This document shows, in pieces, positions 45,294 to 63,723 of a DNA stretch of 64,000 nt. The stretch covers positions 5,564,092 to 5,628,091 of the forward strand of contig OZ025874.1 of the NCBI GenBank assembly GCA_964019415.1. Direction: 5' to 3'. A model generated the notes under the pieces. That model saw nothing but the letters and a program-made list of their open reading frames with translations. It had not been told where the DNA came from and did not search any database. Source of the stretch: Ianthella basta. Taxonomy: Eukaryota; Porifera; Demospongiae; Verongiida; Ianthellidae. How positions within the stretch are numbered: position 1 is the stretch's first letter; each line of letters opens with the position of its first letter. The position numbers and the translations under genes were made by a program.

Positions 45294-48008
45294 CAAATGG
45301 AAGTGCTTTTGGGGGTGTGGATGATTGTTGATGTGAATATGTGTGCAGTGGCTGTGTACCTGCGTAGCTGTTTGGGTACATGTGTATACATGTTTGTGGT
45401 CAGGGGGTGGTGGCAGTGATGTCTTCATGCATCACTGGTTTCTAGTGTGTGTGTGGGGGGGGGGGGGCACCTCTACCTTTGGGTGGGGTGGGGGGGAAGG
45501 GGCATGAAGGATTGCGTTAGTGCTGTCCGCTCATCATTGTGTCACTTGTCACTTTTAGTTTCACTGTGTCATTGTCACATTGTATCACTGTGTCAGTTGT
45601 CTTGTTGATTGTCACTTCTTGTCACTGGTTTATTGTGTCTGTGTGTCATTTCTAATGGCTATGTCATGTCATACAATGTTGACCTGTCAGTGTTGTCTCT
45701 TCTTCAGTCTCAAAAGTGGACTGACGACAAAGACATTTCAAGTTGCCAGGGCTGTCAGAAGGAGTTTTCTGTTGCCAGAAGAAAGGTGTGTGTGTGTGTC
45801 GTGTGTGTGGTATAGTACGTATGTATAGGTGGTGCCTGTTTGGGGTGTGTTCAGCTGTGTATTTTGTATACACATGAAGGGTGCATATGCAGCGTATGGT
45901 GTACATAGTGCTTCATGTCTTTGGGGTACCTTGGGATGTTCCTCCTGTCATTTCTCCTTGGAACTGCTCTAAAGTACAAGCACTGTGTTTACTTGTTGTC
46001 TTTCTTGTTTACTTTGTGATAATTGAAGTCATCTTGGTATGTATATGCACTTCCTATTGCAAATGCCAATGTGTTGCCAGGTAACCAATGTGTTGCCAGG
46101 TAACCAATGCCCTTATCTGTTCGAACTCCGAATATATTAATGCCAAGAATGGTGTGCTTGCCATACCATGTCCTGCTGACGTGTGCTGTGTTTGGCACTG
46201 CTGGCACTGATGATCTGACACACACTGCTTCAGCCTAAGCGCCTCTGGGAGGGTGGCCTGGGTGGGGTGAGGAAAGGAGACATTACATCACCATGCCGAC
46301 ATCCCGTTAGCTGCCATCCCTTAGCATCAAAGGGTAGTTAATTGAAACCATGTGTACCTGCTACAAAAGAGATTTACTATTTGGCACATTGTCTAGCATT
46401 ACAAGCTGTTCCCCCTCCTCTGACCCCACCCTGTTGTGTTGCCTCTCTCTGCCCTCCACCTTTCCCCTGCCCCTCCCTCTCTGCTGCCTACCACTCCCCT
46501 GTCCCTCCTCCTCTGCTGCCTACCCCTCCCCTGCCCCTCCCCTGTCCCTCCCTCTCTGCTGCCTACCACTCCCCTGTCCCTCCTCCTCTGCTGCCTACCC
46601 CTCCCCTGCCCCTCCCCTGTCCTCCTCCTCTGCTGCCTACCCCTCCCCTGTCCCTCCTCCTCTGCTGCCTACCCCTCCCCTGCCCCTCCCTCTCTGCTGC
46701 CTACCCCTCCCCTGTCCCTCCCCCTCTGCTGCCTACCCTCCCCTGTCCCTCCTCCTCTGCTGCCTACCCCTCCCCTGTCCCTCCCCTCTGCTGCCTACCC
46801 CTCCCCTGTCCCTCCCCCTCTGCTGCCTACCCCTCCCCTGTCCCTCCCCCTCTGCTGCCTACCCCTCCCCCTCCTCCTCCTTGTCCTGTAGCACCACTGC
46901 AGAGCCTGTGGAGGCATCTTCTGCAATTCCTGTTCTGATAACAGCATGAACCTCTCCTCATCCTCCAAGCCAGTGCGTGTCTGTGACTCCTGCATCATAC
47001 TGCTGCAGCAAAAGGCCTCCCTGTCTACAGGTATACCTGTCATGTCACAGTCATGCAACACAGTGTTTATGACAGTCATGTCACATTCATGTGATGTGCT
47101 TTTGACAGTTACGTCACAGTCATGTGACATATGTACCTAGTCATGTGGCAGTCGTGTCAGCCTTAGATATGCCACTATTGATTGCTCATGTGTGACATTA
47201 GCACATGGCTGCTAGCTATTTCATACCTGTCAGTCAGTAAAGCTTAGATTATTAATTCTGCTTTGGGTCAGACAGTTCACGGTACAATTCTTTGAGGCCA
47301 GTCACACCATCAACCAAGTGTATCCCTTTACAGTGTGTTTTAGAATGGTCACATGACTGTTACATGACCCACGCTCTACCTGGGTGGTGGTGGGTGGATA
47401 CTGACATATCGGACTAGTTGTGTGCCACCTTACATATCTCAACATCCTACCCCAACTCAATCTCACCTGCTCCACACACCACACCCTATCCCCCCACACA
47501 CATCCCTCTAGACTATACCCCCACTGCACCCTCCCTACACATACACCTCTGCTCCACCTCTCCCCACACCACACTATACGTGCCACATCTCAACCCACCC
47601 TCTCCCCACACCACACTATACCACACCTCAACCCACCCTCTCCCCACACCACGCTATACCACACCTCAACCCACCCTCTCCCCACACCACACTATACCAC
47701 ACCTCAACCCACCCTCTCCCCACACCACGCTATACCACACCTCAACCCACCCTCTCCCCACACCACACTATACCACATCTCAACCCACCCTCTCCCCACA
47801 CCACACTATACCACATCTCAACCCACCCACTCCCCACACCACACTATACCACACCTCAACCCACCCTCTCCCCATGCCACACTATACCTCCCTTGCTAGC
47901 CCTACACTCCTGCACTTGAAACTGCCAATACATATTCTCCCTTCTTACACACCCTTCCCCCTTCCCCCTCCCCTCCAACCAGGTGCCACCTCTACTATGC
48001 CTACATGA
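38102..48008 (+). CDS. RUFY2: RUN and FYVE domain protein, RUFY family (17 exons, 656 aa)
   Basis: Endosomal PI3P-binding Rab/Arl effector. Exons: 38102-38134, 38900-39161, 39480-39600, 39739-39840, 40015-40138, 40418-40587, 40904-41075, 41977-42026, 42474-42591, 42967-43083, 43370-43467, 43567-43653, 44358-44487, 45089-45232, 45708-45785, 46892-47030 and 47983-48008; all GT-AG, frame-consistent, 1,971 nt. The RUN domain spans exons 2-6 ([46 protein letters not shown]). Exons 6-14 are a long heptad-rich coiled coil. The FYVE finger (about residues 577-650) has WTDD, the R(R)KHHCRACG ligand motif, FCNSCSDN and VRVCDSC. Human RUFY1/2/3 are 600-700 residues; I cannot separate the paralogues firmly. 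Internal ATG 38900 is an alternative start. Several introns carry simple repeats touching splice sites. Confidence 0.93.
39300..39478 (+). repeat. Polypyrimidine tract (C/T only) in RUFY intron 2
   Basis: Nearly pure CT sequence for about 180 bases leading to the exon-3 acceptor. Similar tracts precede exons 6 (40270-40416), 10 (42900-42965) and 11 (43225-43368). The G/A-rich run 42597-42780 follows exon 9. Confidence 0.85.
39603..39684 (+). repeat. (GT)n microsatellite at the RUFY exon-3 donor
   Basis: Starts three bases into intron 3 (AG|GTTGTGTGTG). It is pure to 39660, then interrupted by tatg and gcg. Confidence 0.95.
41076..41790 (+). repeat. 26-bp intronic minisatellite, about 27 copies
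   Basis: Unit tgaggagggaggggaggtgt plus ttggg(a/g), 26 bp, in tandem from the donor of RUFY exon 7 (CAG|GTGAGGAGG) with scattered variants. Degenerate copies continue to about 41890. The first unit contains the authentic 5' splice site; units ending in ggggtgagg repeat a GTGAGG donor-like string. The G-runs are G-quadruplex compatible. The opposite-strand open frame of 386 codons is an artefact of the 26-bp unit. Confidence 0.95.
45233..45291 (+). repeat. (GT)n microsatellite forming the RUFY exon-14 donor
   Basis: Exon 14 ends GTTCATG at 45232 and the intron begins directly with about 29 GT units. The donor dinucleotide is therefore the first unit of the microsatellite. Confidence 0.95.
46436..46880 (+). 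repeat. C/T-rich minisatellite before RUFY exon 16
   Basis: About 32-34-bp units (tctgctgcctacccctcccc then tgtccctcc...) repeated about 11-12 times. They run into the acceptor (ttgtcctgtag at 46881-46891) and act as an extremely long polypyrimidine tract. Confidence 0.9.
47588..47895 (+). repeat. 38-bp minisatellite in the last RUFY intron
   Basis: Unit tcaacccaccctctccccac plus accacactataccacacc, 38 bp, about eight copies. The exon-17 acceptor follows at 47981-47982. Confidence 0.9.
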
Positions 48009-49238
48009 GGAAAAATCCAAGAGCTTTGCTGTTAACATCTTAATCAGTTTTCAGTTGACCCGTTATAGTCTGCTATATACGTATTTTGCTGGTGCACTTT
48101 AGTAAGACTGATGATGTCATTACTATTGTATCCTGCTATGGAGTGCAGCTACGTGCATGCTGGTGTGTATGTGTACAGTATACATTATACGTGCATGTTT
48201 TATGCATGCATTATAACCAAATGAGCATGTGCTACAGATCGATGTCTTGCATGATTGCATGCTGCTAGCTAGTGATAGTGCTGTTGTGCACGTGTTGGCG
48301 CTGTTCTGTAACTATATAGGTTCTGATTATGTATAAAATTGTATGACATTGCATGTATGTATGTATGTATGTATAATACCCAGCCATTATGCATGCATTA
48401 GTATGTCTGTCTGCATGCCCTGAGGCCATGCATATGCGCATCAATATGTCAACGTGCATTTGCAATTGCAGACATGTATAATAGAATACAATAGATGTGA
48501 TCAGTTGAGACTTGTCCATGCATATAATGTAAACATATGTTACGCGCATACCTCCAACCTGCGCATACCTATACAGTAGTATGAAGCTGCAATTGGGACA
48601 ATATGCCTGCGGCCATGCAGAAGGGACTGGATCCCGAACCAGATCATTGTTACGATAAATTGAACTTGTGGAAGCATGTCATGCAATATGTACCAGTACT
48701 ATAGACAACTGTGTAGCATGCATATGCATGCAGGAGTAATGAATAAATCTGAACAATTTTATATATTGCATGCATGATGCATGACTTGGACATGAGCATG
48801 CACATGAAAGTGATGACCAGTGCACCATGCAATTGTGAATATATGCACCTGAGCTGCTGCTCCTCTCCCGATCACCTGCAGGCTTTGTCTTGGTCTAGCT
48901 TCTCAACAGCTATATGGCTGACATATGCATTTGTAAAGTCTACTATCAATGTGTGATATATACATGAACCCAGGTCATCAAAGGGTACAATCAAACATTC
49001 TTCTGTGATCTGTGAATGTCTTTAACTCTGCATGGGATAGGATGTGGTCCAGCAATCACACCCTATAATGATATTCATCTAGCTGTTTACTTGCTGCAGC
49101 AAACCTTTTCCTTTACATAGGGGGTGGCCAGTGCTGCAAACTATACAGCAACTAGCATCTAGGTGGCAGGGGAAGTATTTCTCGCTCTGATCTTTAGTGA
49201 TATTCTGCTACCTTTCAGCTGTTCGTTGCTGCCCAGGC
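48009..49238. other. Intergenic, nothing recognised
   Basis: AT-leaning sequence with many tgcatgcat-type palindromes and a short (gtat)n run near 48355. A possible acceptor (cctttcag, 49211-49218) suggests an upstream non-coding exon of the ZCCHC24-like gene. Confidence 0.4.
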
Positions 49239-53255
<4,017 letters not shown>

Positions 53256-54828
53256 TGCACAGAGGAGGTAACTGATGGAAAGGAGCAGGATCAAGCACTT
53301 TCCTAAACTTAGCATTCCAAACACTACAGACAGGAGTTATAGTTTACATGCACATTTATACCATTTTATTAAATCATTCTAATTTGTTCTTTGTATTTTC
53401 TTACACTAATGTTTGTTTTCTACAGCATTGCAAGTACTCCTTTATACAAGTGTCTTTCTTCACTTCCAGTACATTTGCCAATTAAGTTTCCTGTCGGGCG
53501 AATTTCTATACTTTGTCAGTGGTGGGTCAGCTTTCATAACAATTGTGAACATGCTATATCTCAGCAAATCCATTTTCTTCAACCTATGTTGCAACCTTTA
53601 TCACTTATCAGTTCGTTATACAAGTTAATTATTTCATGCTGTACTTTCATTTTCAGTACCATCTCTACAGATCAGCATGCAGCTGTTCCTTCTACTTCAT
53701 TATTTCTGACAATTACTGTTATAGTCAGTGAATGAACAACAATTGATTGATTGCTCTTTGATTTGACTAGCTGTATATAACAGCGTTGATGCATGGTCTG
53801 GTCATGTGATCTACATATACATGTGTTTCACTCGGTGAAGTTGCATACCATGACCTCGAGCATTCTGAGTGCAGTAGAATTGTATAATAATTATGTCTTG
53901 TGCATTTGTCTGTTCCAGGGTCACCGGCTCACTTTGTCATGGGAACTTTAAATATGGAGCACTTGCTAACCTAATTTTCAAGTAGGAAACACCGAATTCT
54001 TCAGTTTGGGTTTGAGTGCCAATGAACAACCAATATCATTGTAGTTCTAAGATTGGAATGCAGTCAGAAATGTCTGAATGCATCAATACAGCTAGTGTTG
54101 TCTCACTTCACCAAACTGAGTTTACCGTATGTAGGTCTTGTGCAGTTGTTTGTTGTGTATCTGTTGCTATGTGTTATAATTGCTACTTAGGCCCGAGCCT
54201 GTATTCATGCAGGCAAAATTTAGTAATAGTTATAGGATATTTATCATACATGTGTGTGCACAAGTGTACAAATGCATGTTTTGAGCATGCAAGCTTGTGT
54301 GTATTCAAGATTATAATCAACATATAACAATTAGCAATTGTTGTTTGTCTCTACAACTGTTAGGATGAGTCCCATTGGGTATAGCCGGTCAGGATGTACT
54401 TCTCTGAACTCTATCGGGTCAGTTTCATTGGGCTCTATTGGAAAAAATCCATCTTTGGTACAGTATATAGGTAGACCCAGTTGCATATGCCGATCATGTG
54501 AGTGGTAAGACCGAGGAAACACTTCCAGAGTAGTTGATTGTGTACAGTATATCACCCTATACTTATCGCTCACATTAATGATACGTATGTGGTTAAGCTT
54601 GGCAGAGGTTGCAAGTGCACTTATGCAATAACAACCAGCAATTAACTTGGTCACTGCCAACTTACATAAGATGCATGTACAATCACTGAGTATAACCTGT
54701 TGTCTGAAATACACTAGTCTCAGAATTCATGGTACTGTTCCTGCTGTACTGCATTAATTATATTCATTGCATATTTATCCATATATGGAGTTGTGTAGTA
54801 AAACCACTTCCGTCATGGTGACCTCAAA
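53256..54828. other. Intergenic, no gene supported
   Basis: Contains the ZCCHC24 3' flank (ATTAAA near 53368). A 127-codon minus-strand open frame (54714-54331) has no recognisable motif and is not called. Confidence 0.4.
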
Positions 54829-54833
54829 ATGGC
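54823..54833 (+). promoter_or_regulatory. CTCAAAATGGC start-site motif (BTB-BACK gene 1)
   Basis: The start codon of this gene lies within CTCAAAATGGC; exactly the same 11-mer spans the RBM22 start at 56794-56804. AAnATGGCg is the YY1-type core often found at animal translation starts. Confidence 0.4.
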
Positions 54834-56214
54834 TGAAACCTCCCTTGCAAGTGAGGAAAGTTCAAAGCCCCAGACAAAAGGTAACCTAACAACACTCCAT
54901 CCTGTAAAAACGTTCTACAAACTGAGAGAGAGGTACTCTGAAGACACAGCTGATGTGTTCTTTGTAGACAAAGAGACCAAGGAGAGACTCCCAGCTCACA
55001 GAGAAGTGCTGAAGGTCAACTCTGATGTGTTCTTCAAAATGTTCAATGGAGATTGGAAGGAGAAAGAGGAGAAAGAGATCCCAGCCCCAGAAGAATACAA
55101 CTGGGAGTCTTTCAAAGCAGCCATCACCCTCCTGTATGGTGAAGAGGTTGAGATGGAGGAATCTTCCATCCCTGACATCTACAGGGTAGCTCACTGCTAT
55201 GATCTGAAAGAGGTGGTGTATGTTTTGATTCGAGACATGCACCAGTGGGACAGCAGCATTGTAGCTGCTGTGATGAAGCTGTATACTGTCGTAGTAATGT
55301 TGGAAATAGGAAAAGGCGGAATGAAAAGTGAACTGCTCCAGGCTGTGATGCAATACTTTGCACGAAATTTGAAGAATATCCCAAGAGAAACATTGGCAGA
55401 GTTCTCCTATCAAGCAGTGCTAATGCTCGTTCAGTCTGAGGAGATTGAGATTTCTGAAATGGATCTCCTTTCTAGGCTCAAGCAGTGGATAAAGGATCAT
55501 CCAAGCTTAACCATAGTGGAGGGGGAGAAGCTGCTCTCTCACATCCGCTTTGGCACTATCCCATATGAGACACTCATAGCTTGTGAAGTTTGGCATGAAA
55601 ACCTTAGTCTGGCCCTTAAGAATTACCACCAGCCCTCATGCTTGGCAGAACAGAACATGATCCAGTTTACTCCTCGCACATGTCAGAAAGATATTACCCC
55701 AGTTTTCCCTGTAACTCCTGATCCCACTGTGTTAAGACAATCTAGTAGAGGGAACCAGTTGGAATGTGTTGCTACCTTGTCACCTGCTGTAGGGATGATG
55801 TATTTTGGCAGGCAGAAGGTCAGCTTTGAAGGTAGTATTGGCAAGGTCACTGAGGAATCGTGCACTCTTGTTTGTGAACTTTCCACTATAACTGGAGTCA
55901 AGAGAAGCAATAAGGCTGTGGCAAATTTACAAGATGAATTTACATGTAATGGTGGATTAGTTAAATTCTACTATGGACAATTCAGTGTGACTCTCAGTCA
56001 AACTGGTGCACACATTGTGCTTAAGTGCACCGATTCACCAATTTCCATGCTGCAGCCATATGAATATAGTTACAACAGAAGACAGAGAACCATTACCACG
56101 TCCCTTGAACTGCGATTCAGCAGCCCATTTCCCTGGCTGCTTACTTTTGGTTTAACCCATAGGTGCTCACCTCATATAGAGCATTTCACATTCACTTATC
56201 CATGCAGTAGCTAG
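54829..56214 (+). CDS. BTB-BACK protein, intronless (461 aa), paralogue 1
   Basis: The BTB/POZ domain covers about residues 28-140: DTADVFFVDKETKERLPAHR, VFFKMFNGDW, then ESFKAAITLLYGE. A BACK domain follows, about 145-260: LLQAVMQYFARNL, VLMLVQSEEIEISEMDLL, RFGTIPYETLIACEV. Such proteins usually serve as substrate adaptors of Cullin-3 ubiquitin ligases. There are no Kelch repeats; the C-terminal 170 residues (SPAVGMMYFGRQKVSFEGSI ... FPWLLTFGL) form a module I do not recognise, shared with the paralogue at 62344. The start ATG is in the shared CTCAAAATGGC motif. An intronless frame among intron-rich genes suggests origin by retroposition and later tandem duplication. Confidence 0.88.
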   Translation: MAETSLASEESSKPQTKGNLTTLHPVKTFYKLRERYSEDTADVFFVDKETKERLPAHREVLKVNSDVFFKMFNGDWKEKEEKEIPAPEEYNWESFKAAITLLYGEEVEMEESSIPDIYRVAHCYDLKEVVYVLIRDMHQWDSSIVAAVMKLYTVVVMLEIGKGGMKSELLQAVMQYFARNLKNIPRETLAEFSYQAVLMLVQSEEIEISEMDLLSRLKQWIKDHPSLTIVEGEKLLSHIRFGTIPYETLIACEVWHENLSLALKNYHQPSCLAEQNMIQFTPRTCQKDITPVFPVTPDPTVLRQSSRGNQLECVATLSPAVGMMYFGRQKVSFEGSIGKVTEESCTLVCELSTITGVKRSNKAVANLQDEFTCNGGLVKFYYGQFSVTLSQTGAHIVLKCTDSPISMLQPYEYSYNRRQRTITTSLELRFSSPFPWLLTFGLTHRCSPHIEHFTFTYPCSS

Positions 56215-56799
56215 CTAACAGGTGCAAAATGGCTTCTTAATCAACCATTTATATCCATACCAGTGTCACTCATGCTATTTGCGCATATCACCTGCTTGCT
56301 ATTTTGTAAGTTGTAGTTTCCGCCATTTTATTTTACTACTGTTTTCATAGCTGATTCCATGCATACCATTTGTGCATAATGTACAATTTGTTGGATTGGT
56401 GATGTGTACTCTGTAGCTACACTATGCATCAATCTTGGATGGCATACATAGGTTAGCAGGACATGAGGGACATATATTATACAGTATGTACATGGGAAGG
56501 AACAGGATTGGGTAAATGAATTAGGAAGGGTGAATTAAATGGCTGAATCTGAATGCAAAGAGAGTTAGCTACAGAAGTAGGAATGCCATTGAGGTGGAGC
56601 TATATATCACTCAGATAGCTTGATAGCTACAGTTTATGTGTACATATTCTAGTATGCTGCTAAACAGAGTTATTTACTACTCATTTATTCTGGCCCTACA
56701 TGTGATATACTACCAAATTGGATTAGAATTTCAATACTGCATGCTTCATTGATTTCATGACGTCGTCTGGCTGGTCACGTGATTTACATGCGACTCAAA

Positions 56800-59782
<2,983 letters not shown>

Positions 59783-62343
59783 GTATGTGTTTGCTTGCTC
59801 ATGCGTGCGCACGCATGTGTGTACATGAGTGTGTTTGCATATGCTTGTCCTAGTGTGTGTGTTGTAGAGTGTGGACGTGTACGCATTTTGCAATCAGGAC
59901 TTCCACTGTACACATGCACATACACACATACTTGCACACTTTGTGGGGACACACTAGTCAAGCACGCTAGACCCATTCCACCTCTGGGGCACTTACCCTC
60001 CCAGGCACAAGCGCCTGGGGGCAGAGTGGTTGTAGTGCGCTAGACTAGGACCCCACATGCCCCAAACATACACACATACAAAGTGCAGGTGGGGAGTGTG
60101 TGTGTGTGTGTAGTATGTAACATTGCACTTTCCTAGCTTAACAAGTATGTAGTCAGACCAGGTGGTAAAACAGCAATTGGGTGTATCTTCTGATATTCTT
60201 TAATTTTCTTTAAAACTTGGGATTCTTTCCAGAAGCTGAAGAATGCTGTAGTATGGCTTTCATGATACGTAGTACACTGCAGCTGCAGGTTACTTGATCT
60301 CTGCCAGGTCTGGTGCAGCACATTGGACTGTCTAGTTGCTGCATAGTCCCATTGGGACATTTGATGTTGCAGTATTAGATACGTACGTATACCTGTCCTG
60401 CACTATTAATTATACAATACACTTGGAAGCACTCTTGTGTCCTTCGGGGCATTGCAGACCTGTGTTCGCTGTTTGATGCAAGGCTGTACATATCTCTGTA
60501 CGTATATCTATATCAGTACCTCTCATGGTCAGACTACATAGTGCCAGCACATTGCATTGTACTGCAGGCAGCAATGCCCCACAGGTGACCAGATTTGCAA
60601 ATGTAAGTACTCAAGGAACAACCCAATGGCATTCAGAATTCCAGGCACTTCAAGTCGTACACATGTACAGTTACGTAGTATACAGTATGTGTGTGAAATG
60701 ATTTATATGTAGTGTTTGTGGGGTTGTACAGGTATGCGGATGTCTTCTGGTTGACACACTTGCCACAGCCGATTGTGTGTGTGTCGACTACTTGCAAAAT
60801 GCTGTCAAGGCTTCACCTGTCTGTCGTTGGTGCATTGTCAACTGTAAGCAAGAACAACACTATGTGTATCTGGCTAAAGTCACCTACTGCTTCTTTAGCC
60901 CTTTAGTTGATCTTACCAAGGTGGTGATTACAAGAAAATGATGCACTGATATACAGTGTTATTCTAATTTCATTTCTCAGAAAAATGAATTTAATAGCTA
61001 CTAATGCGCACTGCCTTAAATGTACGATAGACACCATCTGATCAGCACAAGTTGCAGAGTGTCAAGACCAGCATCAGTGTAAGTTGTGGCAGGATGCAGC
61101 AAACAGTGTGTTACTATGCATACCTACTACTAAGATGCCATGAAACGTGACACCTTAGGAGGTTATCATAGTGGTACAATTTTGGAATAGGCCTACTGCC
61201 TGCTGCTTCATGCAGCTGTCTAGCCTCATTGGCAAGATATGAAGCCCAGCAGCTAGTTATGGAGATTCAGGTTGTGAAAGGCTTGTAGCACATGAATTTT
61301 GAAAGGAGAAGGCAGTTGAATGAGCCAAACAGTGCATTGCAAGGCCTGTTTGGGATAAGGCTCCTCAGTGTGACTGTGGCAGGAACACTTCAAGGCCATT
61401 TATGAGTATAACTGGAATGAATGTACCATTCTCAGTGTTGATCCTTACTCATCCACCTCTGCTCCATGCAGTTCCTTTTACCTGAGGCATGTGATTTGCT
61501 ATTAGAGTGTGCGAGAGAACAATCATGTACACCACTTCTTGTACTCTTCTCAAAGTTCCTTGCCTTCAGTGTAATCTTCCGCACTTCAGCTTCTCAAGGA
61601 GAGCCTCTTGCAGGTTCAGGATTAGAGGGATGGTGGCAAGATTAGGCACACCTCAGTAAGGAATTGAGCAGTGAGTGGTCCTTGCTGGATGGATGGGCTC
61701 CTTTAATTATTGATGAGGCACCTGAGGCGTGGTCGACAGTGAAAGCTACCACTCGAGTGGCTTGGAAGTGTACAGGCAATACACAGGGCGTCTTGTTTGT
61801 GTAGAATAGAAATAAGCACAGCTATGGGGATAGCTGTCGAGTCTCCCCCTCACTTGCCTGAACCGTGGTAATCCGTCGTGGTGTGGAGAGCCCGTGCCGT
61901 GTAGCAGCAGTCGCTTCAGATCACCAGAGCAGCCGCTCAGCTGCAGAAACGACCTGCTACTGCTCGTGTCCGCTGTGTTGGCTGTGCGTAATACACACGG
62001 ACACGGTGGATGCTGTGCCGAGAAGAGATGTTCTCAGAAAAGCTATAAAACTGTTAGTGGCGACGTCGCCGTCCGCTACTCGCCTTGCGTATCGATTGTT
62101 TGCAAACGATGTCTTTCTGTGTAAAAGGACTTTAGGGTAGCTATTGTTTGCTTCCTGCGGAGATCCAACAATTCCACGTCTCCTCCCAACGTTCTAGGCT
62201 CAACACAGACTGTGCGCACTCCATCTGCAGTCGTAACAGTCGAATCGTTCGTTGACTAGCCGCGCGGCGCCCATTTTCAAGATGCTTTGGAGTTGCGTAT
62301 TCCCGTCGCTAAAATCAATTCCCGCCGGCGGCAAAGGCTCAAC
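59783..62343 (+). other. No gene recognised; expected RBM22 3' exons not found
   Basis: Scanned for the RBM22 CCCH finger and RRM without success. The 61860-62343 part is GC-richer and is probably the promoter and 5' UTR of BTB-BACK gene 2; an open frame at 61865-62140 has no family features. Confidence 0.45.
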
Positions 62344-63696
62344 ATGGCTGAAGACATGGGGACACCGCAAGGATCAGTTTCGCCGCCAGAAGTTGGACTG
62401 ATAACTATCTATCCTCTGAAGAGCTTTGGGAGACTCAGAGACAGGTTCGGTGAAGACACAGCTGATGTATTCTTTGTAGACCAGAAGACAAAGGAGAAGG
62501 TCTCAGCTCACAGGCAGGTGTTGTCAGTTGCTTCTGCTGTCTTCTTCAAAATGTTCAATGGAGATTGGAGGGAGAAGGAGGAGAAAGAGATCCCAGCCCC
62601 AGAAGAGTACAGCTGGGAGTCTTTCAAGGCAGCCATAACCCTCCTGTATGGTGAAGAGGTTGAGGTGGAGGAGTCTTCCATCCCTGACATCTACAGGGTA
62701 GCTCACTGCTATGATCTGAAAGAGGTGGTGTATGTTTTGGCTCAAGACATCCGTCAGTGGGACGTTGGCCAAGTGGACATTGCAGTGAAGCTCTGCACCC
62801 TCATTGGAGAGCTGGAAACAGAGGAAGAGCAAAGTGGTAATGCACTGCTTGAGGCAGGAATGGAGTGTATTGCACGGAACATGGTGGCGGTTGAAGTAGG
62901 AGACATAGCAAGGCTACCATATCAGGCCATGCTAATGCTTGTTCAGTCTGAGGAACTAGTTCTTCCTGAGGCTGACCTCCTTTCCATTGTTTGTGAGTGG
63001 GTGAAAGGACGACCAGATGTCACAGTTGTACAATCAAGAAGGCTTCTGGATCATATTCGTTTTGGAACCATCCCTTATGAAGCACTCGTGGCTTGTGAAG
63101 TTGGTCACAAGAACCTCAGCATAGCTCTGCGAAATCACCATCAACTTAGTGCAGAAATGGTGAGAAGTAATGTGGAGCAGGTCTCCCCTCGTTACTGGCA
63201 GGATAATGTTTTCCAGGTGTTCCCGGTTAGTCCCTGTCAATCAGTAGCAAAGCAGGGGGATAAGTGGCACTGCAGTTGTACCTCTTCACCATCAGCTGTT
63301 GCAGTGATCTACTTTAGTATGCATGAGGTCACCTTTGAAGGCACTATTGAGATGGCTAATGCACACCTGTGTTCTCTTGTGTTTGAGTTAAGTGCCTATG
63401 GTGTTACCAAGCAGATCAAGCAAGCTGAGGTGGCTTTGCAGGAAACAACCATCAAGAACAACAAGCGTGTTGCCTTTACCTATCAGCACTTTGTTGTGAT
63501 CCTCAATAAGACTGGTGCACACCTGATACTCCAGAGCACTGAGGCGCTGATGGCAGAATGCTTGCAGGGCACACAACTGAGCAGGACCCTCCATTTGCCT
63601 TTCAAGGCCTCGTTTCCATGGCTACTTACCTTCGGGGTGGGAGGCTCAAAGAAAGGTGCCTGTTCCTTTACCTTTACTCATCCTGTATTCCACTAG
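62344..63696 (+). CDS. BTB-BACK protein, intronless (450 aa), paralogue 2
   Basis: Same architecture as the gene at 54829: BTB/POZ (DTADVFFVDQKTKEKVSAHR, VFFKMFNGDWREKEEKEIPA), BACK (LLEAGMECIARNM, RFGTIPYEALVACEVGH) and the same unassigned C-terminal module (AVIYFSMHEVTFEGTIEM ... FPWLLTFGV). Nucleotide identity is highest in the BTB region (about 62560-62740), where long stretches match, and falls sharply after. The ATG at 62344 (aacATGGCtgaa) is preferred because it aligns with the paralogue; an in-frame upstream start at 62287 would add 19 residues. Probable Cullin-3 adaptor by family. Confidence 0.88.
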   Translation: MAEDMGTPQGSVSPPEVGLITIYPLKSFGRLRDRFGEDTADVFFVDQKTKEKVSAHRQVLSVASAVFFKMFNGDWREKEEKEIPAPEEYSWESFKAAITLLYGEEVEVEESSIPDIYRVAHCYDLKEVVYVLAQDIRQWDVGQVDIAVKLCTLIGELETEEEQSGNALLEAGMECIARNMVAVEVGDIARLPYQAMLMLVQSEELVLPEADLLSIVCEWVKGRPDVTVVQSRRLLDHIRFGTIPYEALVACEVGHKNLSIALRNHHQLSAEMVRSNVEQVSPRYWQDNVFQVFPVSPCQSVAKQGDKWHCSCTSSPSAVAVIYFSMHEVTFEGTIEMANAHLCSLVFELSAYGVTKQIKQAEVALQETTIKNNKRVAFTYQHFVVILNKTGAHLILQSTEALMAECLQGTQLSRTLHLPFKASFPWLLTFGVGGSKKGACSFTFTHPVFH

Positions 63697-63717
63697 CTAG
63701 GTGCATTAACTCTTACT

Positions 63718-63723
63718 AATAAA
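63718..63723 (+). terminator. Polyadenylation signal AATAAA
   Basis: AATAAA lies 22 bases after the stop codon of BTB-BACK gene 2. Confidence 0.6.

Noticed and set aside
46342..48008. Proline/serine-rich open frames of 150-199 codons
   Set aside because: They come from the C/T-rich minisatellites in RUFY introns; only 46892-47030 and 47983-48008 are exonic.
54331..54714. 127-codon minus-strand open frame
   Set aside because: No recognisable motif, no homologous copy in the window and no splice context; length alone is not convincing.
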